Shown here in pieces: positions 38,737-51,384 of a stretch of DNA of 64,000 bases (positions are counted from its first letter, which is position 1; each line of letters begins with the position of its first letter). The stretch covers positions 62,001 to 126,000 of the forward strand of contig NW_004085885.1 of NCBI RefSeq assembly GCF_000220395.1. Reading direction: 5' to 3'. A program made the position numbers and the translations under genes. The DNA is from Ichthyophthirius multifiliis (Eukaryota; Ciliophora; Oligohymenophorea; Hymenostomatida). The notes under the pieces are model-generated. The model searched no databases. It saw only the letters and a program-made list of their open reading frames with translations, and had not been told where the DNA came from.

Positions 38737-38902
38737 ATGTTTTGTACATATGTAAAATAATTATTGGTTTTATTAAATATATTTTTTTTTAAATATATAT
38801 TTATTTAGCTAACATTTTAAATAATTTCATATTTAAAATTTTGTAAATAAATGAACATCGGAAATATTTAAATTATTTATTTATTCATTTATTTTTTTAT
38901 TT
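38737..38902. other. Spacer
   Basis: Right flank of the duplicated tRNA unit; no other feature is seen. Confidence 0.5.
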
Positions 38903-39520
38903 TCAATTTTTTTTTAAAAAATGGAAATTTTTTATATTTTATTATGTTTAGTGAATTTTTTAATTATTTGCATTTAGATATTCAATTAATTTATTTTTTA
39001 TCATATTTTTATAGTTTTGTTTTATTTACTTTTGATAAATATATTATCGTATATTTTGAAAAATACTTATTAATTTTATAAAAATTTAAAAAAGTTTCTA
39101 GCACATTTCATATCAAAATATTATCATATAATTAGCATAAATCTTAATTTTTTTTAATAGTTTAGATTTCATTCTAATAATTCTAGCTTTTATATAATTT
39201 ATTTTTCATTTAATTAAATAATAAAAAAAAAAATTGCATTATTAAAAAAAGCAATTATATTTAATTTTGTTCCATATTTAAAACAATTAATATTTATTTA
39301 TCTATATAAATTGATAATATTTATGTTTTTTAATATATTTTTATTTATTATCATATTCTTAAGAAACATAACTATAAAGTTGATTTTAAAAATACTTAAT
39401 CATTTATTTTTTTCATAGACTAAATTATTCTTAAATAAAAACTTAAATCTAAATAATTATCAAATATATAAATCTTTATTATTAAATATTAAGATTAATT
39501 TAAGATATAAAATAAATAAA
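38903..39520 (-). CDS. Possible basic helical protein
   Basis: Minus-strand coding-like pieces: DNYLDLSFYLRIIQSMKKIN near 39480-39420, NYIKARIIRMKSKLLKKIKI near 39200-39150, and QNYKNMIKNKLIEYLNANN, ending at TGA 38905-38903. Frames change between them, so introns are required; none was placed surely. The Lys/Arg/Ile pattern of the middle part resembles an IQ-type helix, but it is short. May be a real gene or a remnant. Confidence 0.35.
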
Positions 39521-40904
39521 TATTTAATAATATAATTAAAATTAAATTCAAGTACATAATTATTATAAAATAAATTAAAACATATCAATTTTAATAAGAA
39601 GAATATAACCAATTATTTATTCATAAATTTTTTAAATAAGTTTAATAACGTATTTTAGCTTTAATATAAAGAAATATTTTAAGAAGATATAATAACTAAA
39701 CAATTATTTAATTATTATTAGAAAATAAAAAAATAATATCATATTATCAAAATAATAAAAATAAATTAAAATATTACAATATATAATTATGTATTTATAT
39801 TTAATTAAAATAAATGATTTTTAAATTATTAAAATAATATATTCCTAAAAAAAATATTAGATAATTTAAAAATAAAAAACTATATTATATTAATTGCACA
39901 ATATTAAAATATATGTAAAATATATAAATAATAAATAAAAGATAGAAATATAAAATAAAAATAGAAAAATTATATTTTAAATTAATTAATTATATATATA
40001 TATATATAAATATAAATATATATATTTATATATATATTTATATATATTTATTAATTTTATTTATACAATAAATATAAATAATTATTATATATATTTAAAA
40101 TTTTTGATATATATTTTAAAAATTATGTAATTAAATTTTTTCTTATTTTTTGTAATTTTACATTAATGAAGATTTATTGAATATATATATTTAATAGATA
40201 AATAATTTAATTTTATTATTTAAACAGAATTTAATATATAAAATTACATTGCATTAAATATTATACATTTTTCATATATTTTAAATTTAATATTATTATA
40301 TTTTCGTAGTATATACAAATAATTATAATTTTAATATTAATATTTAATTAAAATAAAATTATATAAAATAAATTATAAAAAAATATATATATATTTAGAT
40401 ATATATATTTATATATATTTTTTTTATTTTATATATTTTTTTATATATTTTTAGATATTTTTATTCAATAGTATTGTTTTTTTATATAATGATACAATTT
40501 AATAAAATAATATAATTAATATAAAAAATATATATTCAAATTATATATATATTATTTTATATTTAAATTAATTTTAAATTATACACAATTTTTAAGAATC
40601 ATTTAATGCTATATTATAAATGTAAAAATCATATTTTATTTATTTTTATATTTATATAATATTTTTTTTAAATTAAATTTAATTTAATTTAATTTTATCT
40701 TTAACATTTTAGAAATATAAAAATTATTTTAATAAGGGAATTAATATATTTTTAAAATAATACAAATAAATATATAAAATATTTTTTTTTAATTATTTTT
40801 ATTTAATATAATGAATAAATATTAAACAAAAATATTATTTATTATATAAATTTTTACATTATTATAAATTTATTTTACCTTATTATTATTATATTTTTTT
40901 TATC
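39521..40904. other. AT-rich region with TA tracts
   Basis: About 1.4 kb of A/T sequence with TA-rich blocks at 39990-40060 and 40380-40560. No reliable frame is seen. It may hold further exons of the gene at 40905-41689, whose 3' end is unresolved. Confidence 0.4.
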
Positions 40905-41689
40905 ATTGACTTAAATTTAATTTATAAATTTATTTTTATTTTTAAAAATAAAATTAATAATTTTTATTATAATTCTAATATATTTGATAATTATTAGATT
41001 TTTAAATTTTCATTTGTATTAATATTATTATTATTTATTAGAGGTTTATTTTAAAATATTTTTAATGTCTAAAATCTATCTGTACAATTTTAAAAATTGA
41101 TAATTCTTTTACTTTTATGACTATTTTAATTATTATGTAATGACCCAGTAGTACTAATTTTTTTATTTAAATTATTATTTTTAAAAGAAACATCTATTTT
41201 TTATTAGATATCTGTAAGTGCATGCATTCTTCTTTCTTATAAGTCCTAAATATTATTTATATATTGTAATATTTTATGTTTTTCTTGATTTACTATATTT
41301 TTATTATTTTATTTATTTTCTTCACTTATTAAAGTTTATATATTATTTTATTATTTGTGGCCATTTGCTTCATTATGATTTCTTTAGATTTAAAAAACTT
41401 TTTAATTTTGGTATTTACATTTTTTTTATTTCTCCTAATATGTATAATCAACATCACTTTATTAACTATTAATTTATTTATTATTAAGAGCTTATACCTC
41501 TTAGAAATATTTTTCTTAAGAGATTATAAAATTTTGTGACAAAATAGTATTTAAAATATGTAGTTTATATAAATTATCATTTATATTAATTGTCTAACAT
41601 TCATTTTTAGATATGTTACGATTTTTTTGTTATAGTTAATTAAACTATTTTGAGAAGGGGTTTGTTCCTAAGTTTATTTTCTCAATCAT
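40905..41689 (-). CDS. Hypothetical Gln/Asn-rich protein, 3' end unresolved
   Basis: A long code-6 frame from ATG 41689 (MIEKINLGTNPFSKQFNQLQ) is open for more than 250 codons. It contains NISKNECQTININDNLYKLH, SQEKYFQEVQALNNKQINS, NNIQDLQERRMHALTDIQQK and KKISTTGSLHNNQNSHKSK. Composition is strongly coding-like with TAA/TAG Gln. No TGA occurs in frame before about 40900, so an intron or later stop is expected. The plus-strand reading of the same DNA looks membrane-like but is an antisense artefact. No family was recognised. Confidence 0.6.
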
Positions 41690-42733
41690 TTAGATAAATT
41701 GATTACTTATTATATTATTGATTATTTTAATAATGTTATTTTTAAACAATTATATATTGTTTAATATATTTAATTATTAATTAATATTTATTTTTATTTA
41801 TTTAATAATCACTTCGTAAATATAATTGGTTAATATACAATATTTGCTTTATATTTTTAGTTTTTATATATATTTTAAATTTTTATTTATTCTTATGTAA
41901 GGATAATTTATATTTATTAATTTATTTGAAGTTTAAAATTAAATATATTTAAAAAATATTTTAATTTTTATAAAAAAATTAAATATATAATAAAAGTTAA
42001 ATTAGCATTATATAAAAAACTTTATATTATTATAATACAAAGATAAATATTTTAAATTATCAGATTCATATAATATCATATATATTTTTTTAATTTATTA
42101 AAATCTTAATTATATACATTTTTTTTCTATTATTAATAAAATAAAATTATTTATTGCTAAAATAAAAAATGTAAATGCAAATCTAAATAATACAAAATTA
42201 ATTTAAATAATAAAGAAAAAAAGATTATTATGATGCTAAATAATTTTGATATATTAGTAATTAATTGAATAATTAATAATTTTTAAGTTTCAAATATATA
42301 ATTATTTAAGATTTAATTTTTTTTTTTTATAAAATTTTTATTATAAACATTTTTTTTTCAATGTCATAGTTAATATTTATATTTATTTGAAAATTTTTAT
42401 TATTCTTTATTTGAAACTAATATACAGCTTGTTATTTATAAGAATATATTTGTTCTTTACTTATCTTTTGATTGTAAAAAGTAATAAAAATTAATATAGT
42501 TAAATTTAAATAATGTTCGAAAATACTTATTAATTTATTATATTTTTTTCTATAAAATTTTCAAAAAAATATTTAGTTTTTAATATATTTAGGCAAAATA
42601 TAGTTTTTTAAATTTTAAATCATTTAAATTTTATCAATATTTTAATTAGTCTATAATATTTTTTTTTGTAAATATTAAAAAAAATAAAATTTTATAATAA
42701 AAATTTGATAAACAAACAAATATTTAATAACTT
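41690..42733. other. AT-rich divergent spacer
   Basis: Spacer between divergent gene starts; no coding-like frame or RNA gene is seen. Confidence 0.5.
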
Positions 42734-45334
42734 ATGTTTAAATTAAATTTATAATTCAAAAACTAATTTATAGAATAATAGTATTAATTAACAAGAAATG
42801 CTGAAAGTTAATTTTTATTAAAGAAAATAATTATATTATATGCTTTTTTCATAATAATTCCTAAGTTAATAGAAATAATATAAAACATAGATAAAATATA
42901 AAACATTTTATAATTAATTATATCAATAATAATGTTAATATAATTAATAATATTAACTAAAAAATAATAATAAATAAACTTTTATACATTTACTCTTAAC
43001 TGTTTAATATTATTTAATGGAATAATCGAATTCAAAGCGATAGAAAAAAATTAATAAAATACATAAAGTTTTGTGTAATTTTCTACAATTTAAACATTAT
43101 TTCATTTTATTATATGTTTAGTATAGTCGAATATTATTTTAAGTATTTTAATTAGTATTTCAATTTAAATTATTTATTTAAATATTGTTGGAAAATTGGT
43201 CTTCTCATATTTAATAATTTCTTATTTTGCTACTTCTCTTACTTAAGTTTTATTTATTTTATGGTACAATAGCATCAAAAGAGATAATTTTTTAAACGAA
43301 TAAAAGTTTTAATAATTAAAAAGAATTATTAAACATGGATTAGATTCTAATGTGTTTTTTGTAAGTTATAAATAAATTTTAAATAATGTAGAATTATGTT
43401 TTTAAAATTAAAATTGTGATAAATATTTTTTATCTAATAATTAAAATTAATTTAAAAAATTTCTACGATCAGTATTTGTAAACATAAATAATTATTCTTA
43501 AAATAATAAAGATTTAAACTATAACTAAATTAATTGCGAAGATAAAAACTCTAAATTGGAAAATGTTATAATTAAACTGTTAGTTTAATAATAAGTAATA
43601 CATAATATTTATTTTTTTAAATTTTATTATCCTTTATATATAAAATAATATATTGTTTTTATAAACTTATTTTGTAGAAAAAAAATTTCATTAAATAATC
43701 AAATGAATAATTTTAAAAAAATTGTGATTCATTCGTTAGCTACATAGCTGTTTAAAAAGATTACACATTAGACTAAAATAGGTTTTTTACTTAAGATATA
43801 ATATTTACTTTTTAATTAAAATAATATAATTTTTAAGATAGTATTAATTCAAAGTTTCAACATTTTTTTGGGGAGATAATTTAGGATCATGTATAATTTT
43901 TAATGAAGAAGAACAAACGAAATATTAAGGCTATTATTTATAAAAATCGAAAATATAATCAGAGAAATATTTTTACTATATAGAGTTTATTTAGAAACTC
44001 TTAAATAAGTATATATAAAAGTAAGATTAAAAATAAAATGTTAAAAAATTGGTATTTGATATAAATCAAATAATAAATAATTTAATACTATATAAATTTA
44101 TAATATAAGATAAATTTTAGAATACATATTTATATTAGAATGCATTAATAAAGAATTTTAGTATAAAATAAATTTTTCATTTTTTAAATAAAGTCAATTA
44201 AATATAAATAAATTACTAATTAAATTACAAAGATATTTATTTAATATCAAATTAACAACGTGTAAGTTAGATATTATCTAATTTCATACTAGAAATTGAA
44301 AATTTATAATAAGAAAGATATATAAAAAGTATTTAAATTTATGTATACTTGATATAAGGATAAAATAGCTTAAGTGATATCATATAATTTAAAATAGGTT
44401 TTTAATAATAAGAAATTATAGGAGAAGATTCTAAAATCGAAGTTTATAAAAATATAACAGAGTAGAATGTATCTAATATATAAATGCTTGACGAAAATAA
44501 TGAATAATAATAATAAATTTTATAAAAAAACATAAAAAAATAAAAATACTTAGGAAATTAAATAAACTTATAGAGCTATAAAAACTTAGAAAATTAAAAA
44601 AATACCGAACATAATAAATTAAATTATTATTTTGATAAATTTGGAAATTATAAATAACTTTAATCTCAACTTAAGAAAAAAAGTTAAAAAAAATTAATCT
44701 TCATTAAACTTAATGTCCTTAGAAAATTAATAATTAGAAAAAAATGCATATTAATTTCTTAAGCGAAAAATTTTAAAATATTATTTAATAATCTTCTTTC
44801 TTCTTTACTAGTAATAAAAATCCTAATTATTAAAGCAAATAATTTTAATCTAAAACTCTTAAAATCACACAAAAAAATGACATTTCTCTTTAAGAAATTT
44901 ATTAATCAAAATTCAGAATTATCAAATCTTTCAACCCTAGTAATGATCTTGAATATTAGAATTTAAAATGTTTAAATTTATAAATCAATTCTAAATTGAT
45001 TGGTTCTTTAGGTCCTTCTAATGATATTTATGCCACTAATTAGAATGAGTTTAGTTTCTTTTTATTTAAAGATATAAATTTATTAATTTAAAATGAATAA
45101 GAGTTCTAAAATCGAAATTTCGAAATAATTCAAAATAAACTGATAAATGATATAACTCCAAGCTCTAATGATTATAAAAATTAGATTTAAAATATAAAAA
45201 ATTACAGCCATTTTTCTTTAAGTCAGAAAGATGACATATCATCGAATAACAGTTATAATAATGTGATTAATTAAATTCGTAATTTTGAATATAAAGAACC
45301 AGGATTTAATTTTTAAAATATAATAACATATTGA
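42734..45334 (+). CDS. Multipass membrane protein, sensor-kinase-like
   Basis: ATG 42734 opens MFKLNLQFKNQFIEQQYQLT, followed by about six hydrophobic segments (KKIIILYAFFIIIPK, LIISIIMLIQLIILT, FYTFTLNCLILFNGII, IILSILISISIQIIYL, SYLIISYFATSLTQVLF). Next comes a cytosolic part with KRDNFLNEQKFQQLKRIIK and a Cys-containing segment. A large intron near 43590-43680 and others follow. The last frame ends GSLGPSNDIYATNQNEFSFF then LFKDI and, after an Asn/Ser-rich tail, TGA 45332-45334. The G-x-G-x-x-FSF pattern recalls the end of histidine-kinase ATPase domains seen in ciliate membrane hybrid kinases, but catalytic boxes are not evident. The family call is tentative; that it is a membrane protein is well supported. 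Confidence 0.55.
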
Positions 45335-45524
45335 AAATTTTGTTTAAATTTATAAAAAAATATTTTATATGTATACATTTGTTTTTGTGTATATATTATA
45401 TTTATATTATTTTTAAAAAAAGATATTTTATTATTTAAAATTATTAATTAAAATTATATTTTTGTCTATATATTTATTATTAAATATTTATATTTTAATA
45501 TATAATATAAATATTAATTTTTAT
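45335..45524. other. Convergent spacer
   Basis: Short AT-rich 3'-to-3' spacer; nothing recognisable. Confidence 0.5.
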
Positions 45525-46171
45525 TCATTAATCTTTATTAAAATATTCTAACATTTTCTCTATAGCTCTAAAACGATGAGAAATCTTGTTCTTTTCCTCT
45601 TTAGATAATTCAGCATATCTTTTTAATAATTATTTTAGTAAAATAATTTAAAATTAATTTTTAATACGTTTTATCATATCCATCTGGTTAGAATATCGGA
45701 TCCCTATTTATATAAATAATTTAAATACATAAAAATATATTTATAAATAAAATATATAAACCATCCAAAAGCATTATCTCCTCGAGGAAATACAATAACA
45801 CCCTTTTAAATAAAAATAAAAAAATAAAAAAATATGTGAAAATAAAAAATAAATGTTACAGGTGTTTATCCGATAAAGCAAATAGGCTCTTTTAATTCTT
45901 TACTCATGTATGTTATGATACATTAAGCATAAGCTGTTTTATCATCGAAACCTGAGAGCATTTTGTGCAACCCTTCTGGTTTTATAGAATCTAAAAACCA
46001 TTTTCTTTTTATAAATATTAATCATAATATAAATATTTAACTAATAATAATAATTATTTACATATAGGGTCCAGGTAGTCCTTTATAAGCGTTAAAACAT
46101 AGAGATGTATCTTCAGTTAAAACAGATTTTTTATTACTCTAAAAAAAAATATAAAAATATTATATAAAATA

Positions 46172-46209
<38 letters not shown>

Positions 46210-46974
46210 CATTTATATATACATATTTATATTATTATTTTTAATTTTTTTACTTTTTAGAAAGCAATTAAAGCCTTTTCTTTTGCAATATCTAAATCTT
46301 TTCCTTATAATTCTGGCACTATTTTTTTTTTTTAAATATTTTTTTTTTAAAAAAAATACAATCAATATTTTAGGATTCTAAGTGTATATTCTTAGCTGTT
46401 AGGATTTATTAAAATTCAAGCAATTTGTTTTTCTATATTTTTAATGTTAAAATTTTATATAATATATTTATAATTTAAAATTATTTTACATTTCCTGTTA
46501 TTAAGAACAAAGCTTTTTTTGTAGTTTCTTAAGTAGTTTTCATATTTTTTGAGATTATTTTTTAGGTTACCTATTTGACTGATTTTGTTATTGGTTTTAT
46601 AGATTGTTTTGAGGAATTTATAGTTTTTTTAATAGGTTATTTTTTTTCAATAGCTTTTTATTTAGGAAGAGGATTTTTTTTAATAAAGTTTTTTCTGATT
46701 TTGGTGTCGTATTATTATTGTTATTATTAATATTATTAGTTACTGTATTATTAGTATTAGTATTAGTATTAGTATTAGTATTAGAATTATTATTTTGCGT
46801 GTTATTAACTTAATTATTAGTTTTTTATTGATCTTTAGTTTAGTTGTTATTAGTATTTTTAGTGGTAAGCTTTGAGTACTAGGGTGTTGTAGGTTTTGAA
46901 GTTTTTTAATTGTTTAGTTTGGATTAATTTGCTATAGTATTTTCTTTATTTTAAGATTATTTTTAATCTTTCAT
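45525..46974 (-). CDS. ITPA: Inosine triphosphate pyrophosphatase (ITPase, Ham1 family)
   Basis: The enzyme removes pyrophosphate from ITP, dITP and XTP, keeping deaminated purines out of nucleic acids. The code-6 exons show the whole core: [119 protein letters not shown], then RFRA. It ends NKDQ at TGA 45527-45525. At least six short introns interrupt it, one with a TA-rich block near 46170-46205. The core can start at ATG 46543. Upstream to ATG 46974 is an in-frame-looking Lys/Asn/Thr-rich extension (NTNTNT repeats) that shifts frame at an eight-A run near 46685, so the extension is uncertain. Confidence 0.92.
46745..46785. repeat. Hexanucleotide repeat (ATTAGT)n
   Basis: Five to six tandem copies. 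Read on the minus strand they encode alternating Asn-Thr in the ITPase N-terminal extension. Confidence 0.8.
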
Positions 46975-47564
46975 ATTTAATTTAATATTTTTTTAATTAT
47001 TTTAATATAACCAAAAGATAGAGAATAATTATAAATATAAATTTTTAGATATTTGTATAAATAAAAAATATATATAATATATATAATTAATATTATTTAT
47101 ATATATATGTATATAATAAAAATTATAAAATCATAAAATCATAAAATCATAAGTATTTAATTTTAGTCAAAATAATATATACTAATAATTACATTTTATT
47201 ATATTATAAATATATATTTATATTTATATTTTTATTTTTATTGTTTTTTATTTTTATTTATATTTTATTTTATAAATAAAATTTATTTATATAATTTAAA
47301 TATAATTAATAATGTTTTTTTTTTTTTTTTTCTATAATATTTAATTTTAATAATAAGATATATATCAAAAAAAAAAAATCTTAAATTACATTTATTATTA
47401 AAAAATATATTAATTATATTAGAAATTTGATTATTTTATTAAAATTAAGTTTTATGAAAAATATTTATATAAATTTTAATTATGTTTTTATTATTATTTT
47501 AGATCTATTTTTTTTCTAAATACATTTATTTTCTTTATTAATTTATATATTTATTTATTTATTT
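46975..47564. other. AT-rich spacer
   Basis: Between ITPase and Rab on the same strand; it holds poly-T and poly-A runs and a threefold TCATAAAA direct repeat near 47128-47152. No gene is seen. Confidence 0.5.
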
Positions 47565-48514
47565 TCAACAGCATTTATCCTTTTTTTTCTCTTATTTATT
47601 TTTTTATTTAATAGAAAATCTTCCTTACGATTTTCTTCTGTATCCTCTTTTTTTGATTTCTTTATATTATTTTTAATTAAAAAAAATTAGTTTTTATATA
47701 AAAAAAAATTTGCTTAAATAAAAAAAATTAAATTTATACTAAACTTAATAAACAATAAACAAATGAAAACAAAATTAAAATATTAAATAAATACCATATC
47801 CTATATATTAAAACATTTCTTTTATTCCTATATTAGCTTTTGCTGAAACTGAAAAATGGTATCCACCAATACTTTTTGCAAATTCTTCAGCTTATTTTTT
47901 ATCAATTTATCTAATTCCTTCTAAATCAGATTTATTACCTGCTATACATATTATAATTTTATCATTTGCATATTCTTACAATTCTTTAACCCATGACTTG
48001 ACCTAATTTTAGAATTTTATTAAAATAATCTTTTTTATTTTAAATAAAAAATCAACTTTATCAAATGATTCTTTGTACGAAATATCATAAACAATAATTG
48101 CACATTCTGCGTCATTATAATACATAGATGCAATTGCCCTGAATTTTTCTTAACCAGCAGTATCCTTTTAAAAAAATTTTTTTTGTATTAATTTTTTTTT
48201 TTTTTTTATAATTTACCCATATTGCTATATTTATTATTTCATCATCAGGTAAAACTATTTATTTTTCTAAATATGAGGCATTTATTGTTGTATCTTATTA
48301 ATCTGTATATTCATTTTTACAATATCTTAAAGCTATTGATGTTTTGCCAACTCTACCTATTTTTATTATTATAACTTATATATTGATTGCATTTATTTTT
48401 TATTCTAAAATATTTATTTATATTTGCTTTCATTATTTATAAAAATTATATTTAAGAATTAATTGTACCTTCACCAACTAATACTACTTTTTATAAGTTT
48501 TTTGTATAATCCAT
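47565..48514 (-). CDS. Rab21-like small GTPase
   Basis: Exons in transcript order are 48514-48469, 48356-48217, 48164-48057, 48002-47795 and 47659-47565, giving 198 residues. All GTPase boxes are present: VVLVGEGRVGKTS (P-loop, split by intron 1), the switch I Thr region with TTINASYLEK, WDTAGQEKF, GNKSDL and SAKA. IALRYCKNEY and WVKELQEYANDKIIICIAGN favour the Rab21/Rab5 branch. The basic tail ends in Lys-Asp-Lys-Cys-Cys before TGA 47567-47565, the double-cysteine prenylation signal of Rabs. The protein would cycle on early endosomal membranes; in ciliates this suits phagosome or endosome traffic. Intron lengths are 112, 52, 54 and 135 bp. Confidence 0.94.
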
Positions 48515-50056
48515 ATTTTTTTTAATTTTTTAATAATTAAAAGTAATTAAGAATTTTTGTTTATTTTATTCTTCTTTTATATAAAAATATAAATAATTTT
48601 TAACAAAGGATAATAAAACTATTAATCAAATTAAATTTATCGGATAGAAAAAATATATTATGGCATTTTTTCTTTAATTAAGTTTTAAAATAAAATGTAG
48701 AAAAATTTTTAAAAAGTAATATATAAAAAAATTGATAATTTTTTTATATAATTGTTTTTTTGTAATAAAGTTTTAAATATATTTAAACATATTAAATAAA
48801 AAAATAAATATACTTAGTATTAAGAATATAATTTTTTTACAATAATTTAAAAAAAAAATTGAATATAACATTATAAATAAGAAAAAAAAAAATCAAATTA
48901 AAAATGAATAAATAATAAATTTGATATTGAATATTTTAAAAGAAATGCTTTGTGTGTGTTTAATAAATATAAAATAAAAAATATAATATATATATAATAT
49001 ATTAAAATAAAAAAATTGTATTAAAATAATATAGTGCTAAATTTGATTAATAATTTTAGAATAAAAAATAAATAAATAATTTATTATTTTTAAATAAATA
49101 AATACACATGTTATATATAAAAAAAATCCTTTTTAATAATAATATAAATATAATTTGCAAAAATATCATACAAAAATTTCATAGAAAAATATCTTATAAA
49201 ATAAAAGATTTAAAATAATTAAAAAATAAAATGTATTTATTTTTAAATTATATATTTATTATAATTTTAAAATAATAATAATAAAAAATATATATAAATA
49301 TATAAATATATAAATATATAAATATTTATATTCTTTTTTATTTTTATATATATCTTATATAATATTTTATTATATATATTTTTATATATTTATAAATATA
49401 TTATTATATTTCTTATAAAACTTTATCTTTTTAAAATTTTATTTTTATATTTATTGTATTACTTTTATTATATTTAATTTTGTTTTTTAATAATAAATAA
49501 AAAAATAAAAAATAAATTAATAAAAATATTTTAAAAATTAATATATAAATTTATATTACTTTTTATTAAGGATTTTTATAATTTTTTTTTTTATTTAATT
49601 CTAATCTTAATAAAAATATTAGGATTATTTTTTAAAATTATATTACATATTAAAAAATAAATTTAATTTAAAATTAATAATTATAAAAATTGCGTAATTA
49701 TAATAATATATAATTAATATAAATAAAAATATTATATAAACTATAAAAAATATTAAATTTATATAAATTTTTATATATATTTTATTTAAATTTCTATATT
49801 AAAAAAAATAATATTTAATTTCTTTTATGTTTTAAAGTAATTTTTATTAATATTTATTTAAATATAAAATAATTTTTATTATTATTAATTAATAATTTTC
49901 GTAATTATTATCTAAAAATATATAAAAAATAGCTTTAATTATTATTTTTAATATAATGGAAGATGAAAAATATATATATGAAATTTCAAATAATTATGTA
50001 TATAAAATTAAATCCAAAATTAAATTTAAAAATTAAAAAAAAAATATATTATATAA
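48515..50056. other. Long AT-rich intergenic region
   Basis: 1.5 kb between divergent starts, with TA-rich tracts near 48970 and 49290-49400. No gene or RNA was found. An ATG near 49957 (MEDEKYIYEIS) is open for only a short distance and is probably leader sequence of the next gene. Confidence 0.5.
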
Positions 50057-51058
50057 ATGAAATTAAATATTACTAATATTATAGATTAAATAGGAAATAC
50101 TCCTTTATTGGAGCTAAAGCGAATAAATCCATATATAAATCGAGGTATAAGAATATTTATAAAATGTGAAAATATGAACCCTACTGGTTCGATAAAAGAC
50201 CGTATAGCACTTAATATAGTAGATTAAGCTGAGAAAGATTAAAAATTAAAAAAAGGAATGACAATAATAGCTGCATCATCAGGTAATACTGCTTGTTCAG
50301 TAGCTTTTATAGCCTCCTTACGTGGTTATCCATGTAAAGTAATAACAAGTGAAAAGTGTAGTTAAGAAAAAATTGACGCCCCAAAAGCATATGGGGCAGA
50401 AGTAATAGTTTGTCCATCTGATGTTCCAGCAGATTCAGATTAACATTATATGAATAAAGCAATAAGTATGTGTAAAGAGAATCCTGATTTTTATGATATT
50501 GATTAATATGATAATCCTTTAAATCCTTAAGCCTATTATAAATCACTTGGACCAGAGTTATGGATATAAACAAATCATGAAATTAATTACTTCATTGCAA
50601 GTGCTTCTACAGGAGGGACTTTTAGTGGAACTTCTAAATATTTGAAAGATATTTCAGAAGGAAGAATTTAGTGTATCTTGGCAGATCCTATAGGTAGTGT
50701 ATTTTATTAATTCTGGAAAAATAAAGAGCTTATTAAACCTGGATAATATAAAGTCGAAGGAGTTGGGAAAGATTCAATCCCTAAAAATTTATGTTGTGAA
50801 CTTATTGATTAAATTATTCAAGTAGGAGACTAAGATGCATTTGATATGTGTCATAAATTAAGCTAAATCGAAGGTTTAATGCTTGGGGGAAGTGCAGGAC
50901 TTAATGTTGTAGCGGCTCTTTAATTGGCTTCTAGTCTTGAAGGACCTGCAACTATTGTTACAGTTGCACCTGATACAGGAGTTAAGTATTTGTCAAAGAT
51001 TTATAATTTATAATGGTTGAAAAATAATGGATTTAAAGTTAATAGAAATTATTTTTGA
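50057..51058 (+). CDS. Cysteine synthase / cystathionine beta-synthase-like enzyme
   Basis: A single uninterrupted ORF of 333 residues, ATG 50057 to TGA 51056. This is a fold-type II PLP enzyme: GNTPLLELKRIN at the N-terminus, CENMNPTGSIKDRIALNIVD with the PLP-binding Lys, AASSGNTACSVAF (substrate loop), ASASTGGTFSGTSKYL (phosphate-binding loop) and GLMLGGSAGLNVVAAL. ADPIGS and YKVEGVGKDSIPKNL resemble cystathionine beta-synthase more than plain cysteine synthase, but there is no C-terminal Bateman (CBS-pair) domain and no N-terminal heme module. It would make cystathionine or cysteine from serine or O-acetylserine. It has no intron and visibly more G and C than its neighbours, though TAA/TAG Gln codons show it is adapted to this host. 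Confidence 0.93.
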
Positions 51059-51384
51059 TTTTTTAGGAAGGCTTTTGATTTAATATATTTTTTATAAAGA
51101 TACTTTTTTTTTTTTTTTATTTGTGAATATATTTTATAATAATCTAATATAATTTTTATTGTATTTAAAAAACATTTTCATACTTAGTTTATATTTATGA
51201 ATTTATATTTTTATTAAACACAAGTTATTAAGTATCATTTTAAATCATATTTAATTATTTTTATATTATAATTTATATAATAGAATTTTTTTTAAAAATA
51301 TTATAGAATGTAAAGTAAATTATAAAATATAAATATTTTAATTTGATTTTTTTACTAATAATTAATAAATTATTTTATTTATAT
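51059..51384. other. Convergent spacer
   Basis: AT-rich 3'-to-3' spacer between the CBS-like enzyme and the channel gene; nothing recognisable. Confidence 0.5.

Larger units (their letters stand above)
38400..38830. repeat. Tandem duplication, unit about 204 bp, each with a tRNA-Glu
   Basis: Two copies, offset by 204 bp, share the A/T-rich left flank (ending in a run of A), the tRNA, and the right flank (ATGTTTTATACATATGTAAA, then the TTATTGGTTTTATT stretch and TAGCTAACATT). Differences are point changes and a short poly-T insertion in the second copy. Confidence 0.88.

Noticed and set aside
46740-46790. CRISPR-like or telomeric repeat
   Set aside because: Short perfect hexamer repeat with no spacers; it is not the ciliate telomere repeat (G4T2-type) and lies in a coding extension.
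49957-50056. Upstream ATG as start of the CBS-like enzyme
   Set aside because: The frame from it does not join the enzyme frame, and ATG 50057 directly precedes the conserved N-terminal helix.
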